Assembly: GCF_008831285.2 (NCBI RefSeq)
Contig: NC_045144.1
Coordinates: 1,240,001 to 1,304,000, forward strand
Source: Nymphaea colorata
Lineage: Eukaryota; Streptophyta; Magnoliopsida; Nymphaeales; Nymphaeaceae
Reading direction: 5' to 3'
DNA: 64,000 nt
A program made the position numbers and the translations under genes. The notes below the pieces were generated by a model that had not been told where the DNA came from, searched no databases, and was given only the letters and a program-made list of their open reading frames with translations. Positions 36,220 through 47,401 of this stretch are shown here, one piece after another (position 1 is the first letter of the stretch; each line of letters starts with the position of its first letter).

Positions 36220-37555
36220 GGGAAAAAATTATGATATTATTGAATCTTTTCTCATTGATGCTATTTATGTTGTCACTCATTTAAGGCTGGTTATTTGACC
36301 TACTCACTCATTTAAGGCTGGCTATTTGACCTACTCCCCGTCGATTGCTTTTAATCCGGTTTTTCCCCTTCCCATAATCGAGATGTTTTTCCTACATTGG
36401 AGGAGAAGGTGAGCTGAGATTGGTCCAAAATTATGTCAGAATGTAAGCGTGAAAATAACAACTAATGTTTATTTTAGAATGTCGTGGAAAGCTTGTTTTC
36501 TGATGCGAGCCTAAATCTGTCTCGGCCGATGATGGCTGAGGGAGTGGCCGAGGCCAGGCCAAAGGCTCGCAACCAAGGTGTAAGCCTAGGCAAGGCCGGT
36601 CGAAAGTAGGCTGCCGAGCAAGAGATGTCAAGGCCGAAGGAAGACGTGGCCCATCGTGCGGCCGTGGAAGGGCGCCAGCCAAAAAAAAGAAGCGTCGATG
36701 TGGCCTACAAGGCCAAAGCATACTCGGGTAAGAAGGGTCAGGCATGTAGAGCTCACGTCGAAATGATGATGTTAGGCATGAGCAGCCTCCCAAGGCTCGA
36801 AGAGACAGGACGTAACGATAGAAGAATTCAGGCTTAAGGAGGTTAACATGGTACTTGGAGGTGCTACAGTGGGCACCAAGTACGGGTAGAGCAGAGACAG
36901 ACTTGAAGATGGGCATGGCGTAGAGAAACGGACCTAGATCCGGTAGAGGTAAAGTCAAACCTAGTGTCGAGTCCTAACCCAAGTCAAACGGGGAAGTCTA
37001 GGCCCAAACCTAGACAAGTTACCTCTCGGGCTCACAAGGCCCGAGTCAAACTCGAACTCTGAGATGTCTTGTCTCATTTGCTTTAGTTTATTTGCTTTTG
37101 TTGAGTCGTTTTGTTTTAAGTATAAGTGCCTCGGTTCATTCCTAGAACCGGTTCTTTGTGAGCTTATATAAGCTCGATGTAAGTTGTTTTTATTAGGGAA
37201 TGGAATATTGAATAGAAAGAAGAAAGTTTGGTTCGTTGTCTCTATTCCCCGTGTGGGAATTTCTCTCTTCCCCTCATCGGCCTTGCCGGCGGTGATCGAA
37301 ATCTCAAAGGCTACAACCCGTGGCTCTGGCTGAAGCATATGGAAGATATGACTCAGGGTCTTTGTCATGAACATGTGTGTGTGTCTCTCTCTCTCATACC
37401 CAAGTAGAAAGATACGTTCACGTGCACCCAAGTACCGAAAAACATGTATTTGTTGATGTGGAGCTTGTGCTTGAATTCTTATGGCATTTCTAAAATATCA
37501 CAATGCAGGTGGAATATGGCTGATTGGTGTATTAGTGCAGCCTAGAAGGCTAAAA
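36220..37555 (+). repeat. LTR-like GC-rich insertion, copy 4
   Basis: Counterpart of 3,785-5,110. It has a TATATAA promoter-like box near 37,164, GGCCGA motifs at 36,520-36,680 and a CT tract at 37,384-37,396. It keeps 22 bp near 36,716 that copy 1 lacks. No coding capacity. Confidence 0.5.
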
Positions 37556-37726
37556 CTGTGGCTTATGGGACCAGTGTTCAAAAGTGCATATGTAGTGTTT
37601 TTATTGTCAGAGCTAACATGTCAATTCATACAGTTAAAAGCATGCTTTCTTTTTGTGCTCGTAGCTAAATCTTAGTTATGAGATCTAATTGCAAGACTTG
37701 CCTTTGGTTGCTCAATTTTATTGCAG

Positions 37727-37873
37727 GTGTGACATTTGCATTGTACTCAGGGATATGCAAGCATGTAAAGCTCTGTCTTCTTCCAAACCCATTGTCATAT
37801 GATGCTTGTATCAAGTTCAACTGAAGGTGGCACCTCCACAGCTTGGGTTGTCAATAACGATTAAAGAAAGGAA
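37727..37873 (+). pseudogene. KUP/HAK exon fragment, copy 4
   Basis: 147-bp exon with acceptor TTGCAG and donor GTATGT, of the copy 1 type. One base change alters the first full codon (GTGTGACA against GTGGGACA). The family-wide frameshift is present. Confidence 0.8.
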
Positions 37874-38914
37874 GTATGTAAGCTTCCTTGTCACTGAAAA
37901 AGGACGTTCTCGTGTTTCTTCTTGTTGGTAACATTAGTGTCCACTGTCTTTTGATGTCATTCATTGTTGAATTTCTCCCAACTAGTTTTCATATAGGTTT
38001 TTAATCTCATTATGTTACTATGTTTTAATTTCACTTTGTTTTTTACTTCTTCTTTTTTTATGGAACAGGCGATTGCTTTAGAGATTACCACAATTATGAT
38101 GTGCCTATAAATTATTTTTTCCTCCAAAATATTTCACACATTTGATGTAGAAGGTTTGCAGTCATATGGGTTCAAGCTGGACTTTAGGCAAGTTCTTGTA
38201 TGAAAACCTGTATTATAACATTCTTTTTTTCCTTGTACACGTGAAAATCTAATTATGAAGGAAAAGGAAGAAATTGAAGAAACATGACAAAGTGACTTAA
38301 AGTAGAAGAGACCATATGGAATGCACTAATGATATGTGCCTCATAGAGGGAGGGAGTTATGCAAGTTTTTTGTCCATGCAGTTGATTGCCATTTCTCTTT
38401 TCTTAGCTGCAAAGTCTTTGCAGAAGGGACTCATCTCCTTGTGCAGTTATTGCATCCGGAAACACCATGGAGGACGCTCTGCAATCCACCTTTGGCACTA
38501 ATGCTTTTCAAAGTTGTGATTGAAATGCAAAATTGCAATATGGCTTTGCACAAAGTATTCCCAAAGCGGGCTTTTCTTGTCCTGAATTCTGGTAGCATTT
38601 GCATGAGCTTCTTGGCTGTGCCTGGCTGTGACGCACAGGTACTGTGAGAGTCTCCCAGTCCCTCCTTTGTGCTTCCATGTTATGGTGAGAATGGACCTGA
38701 GCTATTTTGGTATATGGGCGAAGATCTCATCATTTCACATTTGACCAAGTTTTTTTAACCTGCAGTTTTTCATTTCATATCTGTTTTTCTTGTAAGATCA
38801 TGCTTTAGGCACCCGTGAATTTTTTTTCTTCATATACGTAGGACAGCATGGTTATGGAGAACATTCACATAACATATGTTTGTATGCCGCTGATTGATTT
38901 ATCCCTTTTTACAG

Positions 38915-39043
38915 GCTGTCCTGAGGGATATACTTGAAAACTTTTTACGAGGTGATGTTCATAAGAAATCAAATGGTAGGATAAGTGGTAACCATCATTC
39001 ACCTGTTTTTGTTTCAGAACAACTTGATCCATCTTTTTTCATG
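38915..39043 (+). pseudogene. 43-codon unidentified exon, copy 4
   Basis: 129 bp between acceptor TTTTTACAG and donor GTATGT, open throughout, reading AVLRDILENFLRGDVHKK at the start and EQLDPSFFM at the end. It is the partner of 20,344-20,472. Function unknown. Confidence 0.5.
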
Positions 39044-39682
39044 GTATGTACAGTTGTTTTGCTTCAGCATGAGTACTCTTGTTTTCATCCCCAAGGAGAA
39101 TAGAGATGAATGGGACCTGTTAAGTTTAGTACCTATGGGACTTATAGGCCATATGTAAAGGAATTGGCCCTCATATTGCAGATAGGCAGTCAGAGCTGCT
39201 TCAGAATTGTGACCTTCCGACTCCATATCAGAGGAGAAGTCTGAAGAATTCCATGGGGTGAGAGAGGAACAAGCCTGCTGAACCAACAAAATCTTTTTAG
39301 TCAGATAATGATTGTTTTCTGTTACGGAGGTCGGTTGTGTTTCCATTCCCCTCTGTTTTTGCCTATTTATTTTCATTCAAATTATAGGGTCTATCATTTG
39401 TCTTCGCAAGAGAGTTGTGGAGTTATAGTGTTTCTTGTTTATTTTACTTTGCTGAGAGTACTTTGTGTTTAGAATGATTTTGTGTTGTTTTTTCACACTT
39501 TTATCTCTCTTTCAGTTCTATTCAAAATTCTTCTGCTCCTGGAGGAACCTAGGCTTCTTTCTTGTTAACAATAAGTTACCTGATGAAGTATTGTAAATAA
39601 ATTATGATTTGCATTGGCTGTCTGTGCCAGTGAAATTTGGCACATTAAAATAAAAGCCAATATGAGTTTCTGGGTTTACATG

Positions 39683-39988
39683 TGTTAAGTCTGTAGTATA
39701 AGTGTAAGGGGATCGGGTCTGGATCGGGTTTGTTCAGACCCGATCCACTTCATTTTTATGTCTTCACGTCTAAGTGGTGGCACCTCTTGTAATTACTTCA
39801 TGTTTTATTCCTCTTTTTGTTGTAACCTAATTAGGTTTATGTTTTAATAATAGAGATCAAGCATCGTGTGGCTGCATTGGCCGCCGGTTCTCTTACCTTC
39901 ATTGCCTTCTTCTATTCTTTATTCTCCATCCTCCTTATTTTCAGACGGAGAGACGTGATTCGGTGATGTTTTAGTGAAGATTCTAACA
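39683..39988 (+). repeat. 5' LTR of the large Copia
   Basis: Starts TGTTAAGTC and ends TTCTAACA. It contains a near-palindrome at 39,721-39,746 (arms GGATCGGGTTTG and CAGACCCGATCC), one base short of perfect. Promoter and polyadenylation signals for the element would lie here. Confidence 0.97.
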
Positions 39989-40218
39989 TGGTATCAGAGC
40001 CAGGTTACATCGTCCTCCGGTGAGTGATTTCTTCTTGGAGTATTCTGCCCTAAATCTTATTTTCTACCGTGGTTATCCTCAAACTCTGTTTCTGCCCTTA
40101 ATCCCACGATTTGCCCTAAATTTTGTTTTTTTGCCCTAAGTCACACGGTTTGCCCTAATTTCTGTCGTGACCTCTAAAATTCTGCCCAAATCGTCTCTTC
40201 TAATCCTCTTTTTCAATC

Positions 40219-41113
40219 ATGGACCAGCCGGCTCCCTCTCTTCTATCCTCTAGTTTTCTCTCACAACTCATCTCTCAAAAACTGAACCATAGTAATTATT
40301 TGACTTGGAAACGCCAAATTGTCCCATTTATTAAGAGCCATAGACTGTATGGGCACATCGATGGGACTACTCCAGCACCTCCAAAGTATGTTAACCGTGA
40401 AATAAAGAAGACAGTCGTGGGGGATAAAGGTGCTGGGGCCTCGGCTGGAAGTGAAATCAGTTTTGAATATGAAACTCTTCCTGAGAGCAATCCCGAATAT
40501 GAAGTTTGGCTGGCTCACGACCAGTCTCTTGTTGCTTATATCACTTCTACCTTGTCAGAGGAGGTATTGGGAGGTATTGATGATGATTTAACTGCCCTAG
40601 AGTTGTGGTCTACCCTTGCTACAACATATTCTCAAGTCTCGGAAGCACGTTTTCTACAATTAAGAAGGCAATTTCAGGATATCAAGCGTGGGACGCGTAC
40701 AGTTTTGGAGTATTTGAATGAAATCAAGAGTGTTAGTGATCAGCTTGCTGCAATTGGACATCCCCAGCGACAAGGACAAAGTCCAACAAGCCTTGAGTGG
40801 ACTGGGAATGGAATTTGATATTTTTTGCACAGCCTTGGAAGTCTTACCTGTTCTCCCATCTTTTGAAGATCTAAAGGCCAAGCTTTTTCAACATGAAGCT
40901 AGTCGAGTTCAACGACATAATCTGGTTCCTTCCAACAGCCACAATGTATTGATCACAGGAACTCACGCACTGCAAGGAAATCGCACTCGTTCTTGGACTC
41001 CTCAGACAGGCATGGGAAGAGGGATTCTCCCAACACCGCCAGGCATGAATACTACCTCTGCCACATCTAGGAGAATCCCGACATGCTTCTATTGCAACAA
41101 AAAGGGCATGTAA
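40219..41113 (+). pseudogene. Gag of the large Copia, frameshifted
   Basis: The frame from ATG at 40,219 holds the capsid-like Copia gag (YLTWKRQIVPFI, LELWSTLATTYSQ, LRRQFQDIKRGTRTVLEYL). It breaks near 40,770 and continues in a second frame (40,718-41,113) through LSGLGMEFDIFCTALEVL to the zinc knuckle. The knuckle CFYCNKKG is itself split by another frameshift at about 41,100 and completed in the next frame (HVKSECW). Gag would coat the RNA in cytoplasmic virus-like particles; this copy cannot make a full one. The start has no earlier in-frame ATG after the primer site. Confidence 0.9.
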
Positions 41114-42516
41114 AATCAGAATGTTGGCACAATCCTCAGAACAAGAATAGTCAGGTCAGGCGCGAGAACAGGACAGCAGCGGGGTCAGCTCCATCCTCGT
41201 CTGGATCAAATCCAACTTCAAAGGTTTCAGCAGACTTGCAGCAACTTCTAATGACAACCTTATCCAAACTTAACTTGAAGCAAAATGAGCAAGGAGAGTG
41301 GTATGTGGACTCTGGAGCAGCAGCCCACATTACTGGTGACACAGGTAATCTCTCTAGTGTTTCCCCTTATTTAGATCAAGGCTCAGTAGTCACGGGAGAT
41401 GGTTCCCATCACACAATATCGCACATTGGAAATGCACAAATATCCATGGGTTCTTCTTCCATTCCATTAAAGAATGTCCTTGTTGTTCCAAGCGTCAAGA
41501 AAAATACTATCTCAGTGTCCAAACTTATTGATGATACTCACTCCTCTGTTGAATTCACACCATCTTCTGTTTATGTCAAGGATGCTCAAACCAAGAAGAC
41601 ATTCGCTTCGCAAAGAAGATATGTATGTCCTTGAAGAAGTTCCAAAGCTGTCCAAACCTCACCCTCCAGATTCATGTTCTTCAAGTCATAATGAAGTCAA
41701 TGTCGCAGAATATAATAAGCCATCCATTTGGCATGGTCGGTTAGCTCATTGTAGTCAGTCTTTTGTTCGAAGTCTTGTTGCAAACGGACTCTTAGATAAG
41801 TCCAGTCTGAGTTCAGTCAGTGAGTCCAGCATGTGCTCGAGTTGTCATCTTTGTAAGAGTCATGCTCTTCCTTTTCAGTCAATTAATAAAAGAGCTTCAA
41901 GGATTTTTGACACCATATATTCTGATGTTTGGGGGCCTGCTCCAATTCCCTCTTCTTCTGGGAGTAGGTACTATGTCATTTTTATAGATTCATATTCTCG
42001 ACATACTTGGATACACTTCATGAAACACAAATCTGAAGTTTTCCGTTTGTTTACTCAATTCCAAGCCTTGGTTCGAAATAAATACTCCAGTAATATTGTG
42101 CATTTTCAATGTGATGGTGGTGGTGAATTTATTTCTAATGAATTTACTGAGTATCTACTAGATAATGGGATCACTAGACAGATTTCATGCTCACATACTC
42201 CTCAGCAAAATGGAATTGCTGAACGGAAACATAGACATATTGTTGAAAGCGCGCTCAGCATGATGCATGACACAGACTTACCCATGACATTGTGGACTGA
42301 GGCTTTTCATACGGCTGTTATAAATCGACTGCCATTGGCTTTGCTTGATGGCAAATCCCTATATTTTTTATTACATCAAGAGCAGCCACGCTATGAGGAA
42401 TTGCGTGTTTTTGGATGTGTTTGCTATGTGCATGTTGATGTTTCCTTACGTAACAAGTTTCAAGATCGTGCTATTTTGTGCAGATTCATAGCGTATGCAG
42501 AAAACTACAAGGGTTA
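41106..42516 (+). pseudogene. Protease-integrase of the large Copia, interrupted
   Basis: The first frame (to 41,634) has the aspartic protease motif WYVDSGAAAHIT near 41,300. After a frameshift near 41,610, the second frame carries the integrase: zinc region HGRLAH...CSSCHLCKSH, core SDVWGP (Asp near 41,924), CDGGGEF (second Asp near 42,113) and NGIAERKHRH (Glu near 42,221). The frame reads to ENYKG and is then cut by the nested reverse-strand element. The coding frame resumes in register at 47,402. Confidence 0.9.
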
Positions 42517-42562
42517 AATTTCAACACTCCCCCTCAAGCTGGAGCATAGATATCAACCATGC

Positions 42563-44002
42563 TCAGCTTGTTACAACATCTAGAGAAATCACCAATTGAA
42601 AGAGCTTTAGTAAACATATCTGCTGCTTGGTCTTCAGAAGCAACATGAATTCTTTTATAAGGTCACGAATATAATGACAATCCACCTCAATGTGCTTTGT
42701 TCTTTCATGAAATACAGGATTGTTTGCAATGTAAGTGGCCGCCTTGTTATCACAGTACATTTTCATAGGAAGAGGAACATGAATACTCATATTCGTTAGC
42801 ATAGATTTAACCCACGTAATCTCAGTCGCCGTTTGAGCCATTGCTCTATATTCAGATTCTGCACTTGATCTAGAGACTACATTTTGTTTCTTGCTTCTCC
42901 ATGATATGAGATTACCTCCAACAAAGACACAGAAGCCAGTTGTAGACCTTTTATCATCAACAGACCCTGCATAGTCAGCATCACTATAAGCAACAACATC
43001 AAGAGATTCACCCTTCTTAAAGAAGAGGCCTCTGCCTGGGGATGATTTTAGGTATTTCAATACCATCATCGCTGCATCCCAGTGGACTTTTCTAGGCTTT
43101 TCCATAAACTGGCTTAATTTTCCAACAGCAAAACTTATGTCTGGCCTTGTTACAGTAACATAAAGTAGTTTTCCAATGAGAGACCTGTAAGATCGAGAAT
43201 CTACTAGTTCTGATTGATCATCATGAAGGTGAATACGTGGGTTCATAGGGAGATTAGCCGGCTTGGTCCCTAGCATCCCTGTGTCCTGCAGTAAATCAAA
43301 GACATACTTCCTTTGAGACAATGCTACACCTTCTTTGTTTTCCACAACTTCAATCCCAAGAAAATATCTCAAGTGACCAAGATCCTTTGTGACAAAATGT
43401 TTTTGAAGAAAGACCTTAGTAGCAGATATTTTTCGACCACAATCACCTGTCAAGATAATGTCATCAACATAAACTATCATGACAACTATACCTGTGGAGG
43501 TCTTCTTGATGAATAGGGAATGATCCAACGGAGATCGTTCAAATCCACATTGTGAAACCACCTCTGATAATTTGTGGAACCATGCCCTAGGACTTTGTTT
43601 GAGTCCATAGATGGCCTTCTTCAACCGACACACTTTACTACACTCCCCCTGTCTTTCGAACCCTGGTGGTTGCTGCATATATACAGTCTCCTCAAGATCA
43701 CCATACAAAAAAGCATTCTTCACATCAAGCTGATACATAGGCCAATCAGAGTGTACTGCAACAGAAATAATAAGGCGAATAGTGCCCAATCGTGCCACTG
43801 GAGAGAACGTCTCAAAGAAGTCAACCCCGTATGTCTGAGTGTAACCTTTAGCTACTAATCGAGCCTTGTATCGCTCTAATGACCCATCTGAATTATATTT
43901 GACTGTAAATACCCATTTGGAACCAACGATGTCACAATCTTTAGGTGGATCAACCAACTCCCAGGTACCACGCTGTACGAGAGCATCCATCTCATCTTGC
44001 AT
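42563..44002 (-). pseudogene. Reverse transcriptase-RNase H of the nested Copia
   Basis: A 479-residue open frame from MQDEMDALVQRGTWELV. It holds YQLDVKNAFLYGDL, the catalytic IVYVDDIILTG, YSDADYAGSVDD for RNase H, and SSAESEYRAMAQ and HIEVDCHYIRDL. The true polyprotein frame extends upstream to near 44,060 but is cut by a TGA at about 44,009. The C-terminus reads through a frameshift near 42,660. The closest relative in the window is the element at 62,100-64,000. Confidence 0.92.
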
Positions 44003-44022
44003 AGCTGTTCACCATTTACAAT

Positions 44023-45228
44023 CTAGTAAGGCCTGTTGATGACAAGTTGGGACAGTATTGAGGTAGAAGTATGACTGAAGTAAGACTGAGACTCAAAAAA
44101 AGTGACATCCGCACTGATATACTCTTTGTGAGTTACCGGCTCAAAACACTTGTACCCTTTTTGGTTTCGAGGATAGCCAATGAACACACACTTAATGGCT
44201 TGAGCAGCAAGTTTATCACGTTTAGGCCCAAGAATGTGTACAAAACAGGTACAACCAAAAACTTTTGGTGCAACGGAAAACAAGCTTCGATTGGGATAAA
44301 CAAGTTTGATAGACACTTTGTGGTCAATGGAGGATGACGGCAAACGATTGGTCAAGTGACAAGCCATGAGTATGACATCACCCCATAAGTATGCAGGAAC
44401 ATGGTTATGAAGCATGAGGGTACGAGCAACAGTTAGAAGTTGCCGATGCTTTCGTTCAGCAACTCCATTCTGTTGTGAGGTATGAGGACAAGTGAATTGG
44501 GGAGAGATACCATTTTCAGCATAAAAGGTCATTAAGATAGATGATTTGAACTCAAGAGCATTATCAGTGCGGATACACTTAACCACAGAACCAAATTGAG
44601 TCTTTATTTCAATAATCAAGTTTTTGAGAATACAAATAACTTCAGACCTTTCCTTCAAAAGGAATACCCAACTGACTCGAGAATAATCATCAACAACAAC
44701 AAGAAAGTACCTAAACTTATTTCGGCTAGCAACCTTGCTAGGCCCCCACACATCAACATGAAAAAGATCAAATAACCCTTGATTGGAAAGACTAAGACTC
44801 GAAGGAAAACTACTACATGTGTGCTTGCCCAGTTGACAAGCCTCACATTGAAAAGACTCTGGAATAGAGAGATTAGGAAGGAGAGAACGAAGCTTGGGTG
44901 CTGAAGGGTGACCAAGCCGGAGATGCCACTGGAAGACTGTAGACTCTGATGTAGAGGAGGTAGCAGCAAGGCCCATAGGAGTCGACAGGATGTAGACACC
45001 CCCTTTCTCATAGCCGCCACCAATCGTCTTCCCAGTTTGCAAGTCCTGAAATGAGCATGAACTAGGGTAAAAAATAATACGACAGTGTAAATCAGTAGTC
45101 AACTGTTTAACTGAGAGTAAATGAGATGGAAATTCAGGAGCATATAAAACATGTGAAATAGTCATAGACTTAGAGAGTTTCACATCTCCAGAACCCAATA
45201 TGGGTGACAGTCTATCTACCATCTGCAA
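44023..45228 (-). pseudogene. Integrase of the nested Copia
   Basis: A 401-residue frame: FQWHLRLGHPSAPKL and CEACQLGKHTC form the HHCC zinc region, VDVWGPSK begins the catalytic core, RTDNALEF carries the second Asp and NGVAERKHRQLL the Glu, followed by VFGCTCFVH and FIGYPRNQKGYKC. The frame differs from gag-protease by a shift near 45,225, and the spacer between integrase and RT is shortened near 44,060 relative to what the 62-64 kb element shows. Confidence 0.92.
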
Positions 45229-46386
45229 TTTTTACATGACGTGGCTGGGAAAATTTATGCAGAGTAGTAAAAGACTCGGGTCTGCTGCAGAAATGTCTCG
45301 ATGCTCCTGAATCAATAATCCACGAAGTACCTGAGTCAGACGTGGAAGGACCCGCTGAGAAGGCTCGATCAGTCACCGCTGTAGTAGCTGAAGCCTGTGA
45401 GGCTTTGTGTGCCAAAAATTGCTCATACTCAACTCTGTCAATGCTAACTGTCTCTGGAGCTATACTAGGCGAAGAGTCCTCCACTGTAGGAGTGGCAGTC
45501 TGTGCAGAACCCATAGACGAGTAAGTAGAGCTCTTGCCCTGTTTGGTGACCATATTTCTTCCCTGTGACAAAGAGGATGGGCGACCATGTTTATCCCAAC
45601 AGCGATCCTCTAAATGACCAATCTTACCACAATATGTGCATTGGAACCTCCCACGGCCCCCAGTTCCACGACCTATACCTCTTCCTCTTGTACTATAGGT
45701 GGAGCCATGACCACGACCACCCCCCACAGCAAGTGCAGAGGCAGGCGTCACACCAGCTGGTTGAGACAGACTAATAGCAAGACGGCTAAGTCTGTTGTAC
45801 GCATCAGAGAGGTCAGGAATTTCACTTCCAGTGAGCATCTGATCCTTAGCAGCAGCATATTCAGGAGAGAGACCAGCAAGAAACTTTGCAACCATAGTAG
45901 GTTCAAAGTGTGACTTATAACACGATTTGCACGGAGGACGCAAGAATTTCAAACGTTCATAAGTGGCTTTAACTGTGGCAAAGTATTGAGATAAATCCTG
46001 ACTTCCCTGTCGGAGATTGTGCAACTCTTCTTCAACTTGAAGGATTTTACTCACATTCTTATCTTGAGAATATGTCTGTCTAAGAAATTCCCACATCTCC
46101 TTCGCAGTAGTATAGTACGTAATAGTAGAAGCAATCTGAGGTTGAACACTATTCACGACATTACCATGCTGTCGTCCTCTTCCCAGGTTATGTACTTCCC
46201 TGATTTGTTAGTAGGCTCATCCTCTTCAATTATGTGTCTCTTCCGATGACCTTTAACTGACAACATAAAGGATCTGGACCACAGTTTATAGTTGTGTCCA
46301 TCTAGTTTAACTGTAGATCCATAGGAGAAGGGATTTCCACCTCCTTTGTGATCGTTACCACCCTCGGAATTGCGGCTCTCAGCCAT
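45212..46386 (-). pseudogene. Gag-protease of the nested Copia
   Basis: ATG at 46,386 opens a 77-codon frame (GHNYKLWSRSFMLSVKGHRK) that ends at 46,153. Gag continues in the next frame (46,156-45,212) with ITYYTTAKEMWEFLRQTYSQ, LAGLSPEYAAAKDQML, the zinc knuckle CTYCGKIGHLEDRCW and the protease motif WIIDSGASRHFC near the end. One frameshift therefore splits gag and another follows protease. Confidence 0.92.
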
Positions 46387-47158
46387 AATAAATTACAGCA
46401 AGGATAAGAATACCACGATAAACTGTATATAAGCAGCAACTTCACGTGGACAACAGGAATAACACGAAACAAAGGAACATGCACACGTTTCTTTCACATT
46501 CCCAACTGCTGAAACCACACCAGAAACGGACAGGGAATAACTTGCTGAAAATAGTGACTTGCTGAAAATGGTCTGCTGAAAAACACACCAGAAAATAACA
46601 ACTTGCTGGAAATAACTTGCTGAACAAACACGTCAGACAAGAATAGGGAAGACAGCCTGCTGAAAAACACGCCAGAAAATAACTTGCTGAAAAAAAACCT
46701 TACAAACAAGGTCTGCCGCTGCTTCTACTATTCCCAACCTCAACTCTTAAACAGCAGGTCCATATCTTTCGTAAAAAAAAATAGCAAAACGCAAAACCTG
46801 TTCTGCGTCACCAAAACTTCTATCATACCTTACACCGCAGCCACTAACAGCATAACGTTCCACTCAAATACTCTCAACAGCATCCATCAACAGCCCATAA
46901 CCTTGTCCACGCACTCCACTAGAGGATCTGATCACGCCTTCCACATAGGCGAGATCAGGTCCTCTTCCACGCAAGAAGAAAAATAAGGGAAACCAGCGAT
47001 CACGCCAGCAACAACTTGAGATGCTCACATACGAGAAATCTGAGATGAATGGTTCACACCAGCAGACTTGAAGGTTCACGCCAGCAGACTGAATCAATAC
47101 CGCAAGGAAGGCACGAGAGGATCACGCCAGCAAACTTGAGTCGATCACACCAACGTAG
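46387..47158 (-). other. Untranslated leader of the nested Copia with short motif repeats
   Basis: About 770 bp between primer site and gag. On the plus strand TGCTGAAAA-type motifs recur at least seven times in 46,505-46,695 (for example 46,541, 46,558, 46,573, 46,658, 46,683), interleaved with CACACCAGAAAATAA. A second family, CACGCCAGCA.ACTTGA, recurs four times in 46,998-47,140. No coding capacity. Confidence 0.7.
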
Positions 47159-47401
47159 GCTCTGATACCATGTTACGTGATGAAGAAGGGAAGTACCAGA
47201 GTGGGAGAGAGAGAGAGAGAGAGGCGAGAAAACTTCTCATTAATCTCGTGCTCTAATCTCAACTTAAAGGGAGATTAGGGCACGGCTGAGACAGTTACAA
47301 GAGAAGGACAAATAAAATATTAAAAGGACAAAAAGGAACCCTAACTCTTAAATAATCAAATAACTACCACATTTAAAAACAAACTTTCTAATTTCAACAG
47401 T

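Larger units (their letters stand above)
31600..39682 (+). repeat. Complex repeat unit, copy 4, left part
   Basis: Matches copy 1 from 32,348 to about 38,430 (shared tandem duplication, R deletion and LTR-like insertion), then switches to the type II end shared with copy 2 (38,440-39,682 against 19,870-21,107). The unit is interrupted at 39,683 by the large Copia and resumes at 49,691. Confidence 0.95.
42517..47399 (-). mobile_element. Nested Ty1/Copia element in reverse orientation
   Basis: It lies inside the integrase-RT junction of the large Copia. The 5' LTR is complete (47,171-47,399, 229 bp, TG...CA on either strand) with primer site complement GCTCTGATACCA at 47,159-47,170. At the other end the polypurine tract (complement CTCCCCCTCAAG, 42,527-42,538) is followed by only about 10 bases of LTR (42,517-42,526), then host GTTA. 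The host sequence continues as GTTAC at 47,400-47,404, so the expected 5-bp duplication survives only partly. Most of the 3' LTR was deleted. Gag, protease, integrase and RT frames are present, with frameshifts. Confidence 0.93.

Noticed and set aside
42563-43858. Plus-strand ORFs of 60-115 codons over Copia genes (also 44,071-46,249 and 63,152-63,922)
   Set aside because: Shadows of the minus-strand retrotransposon frames.
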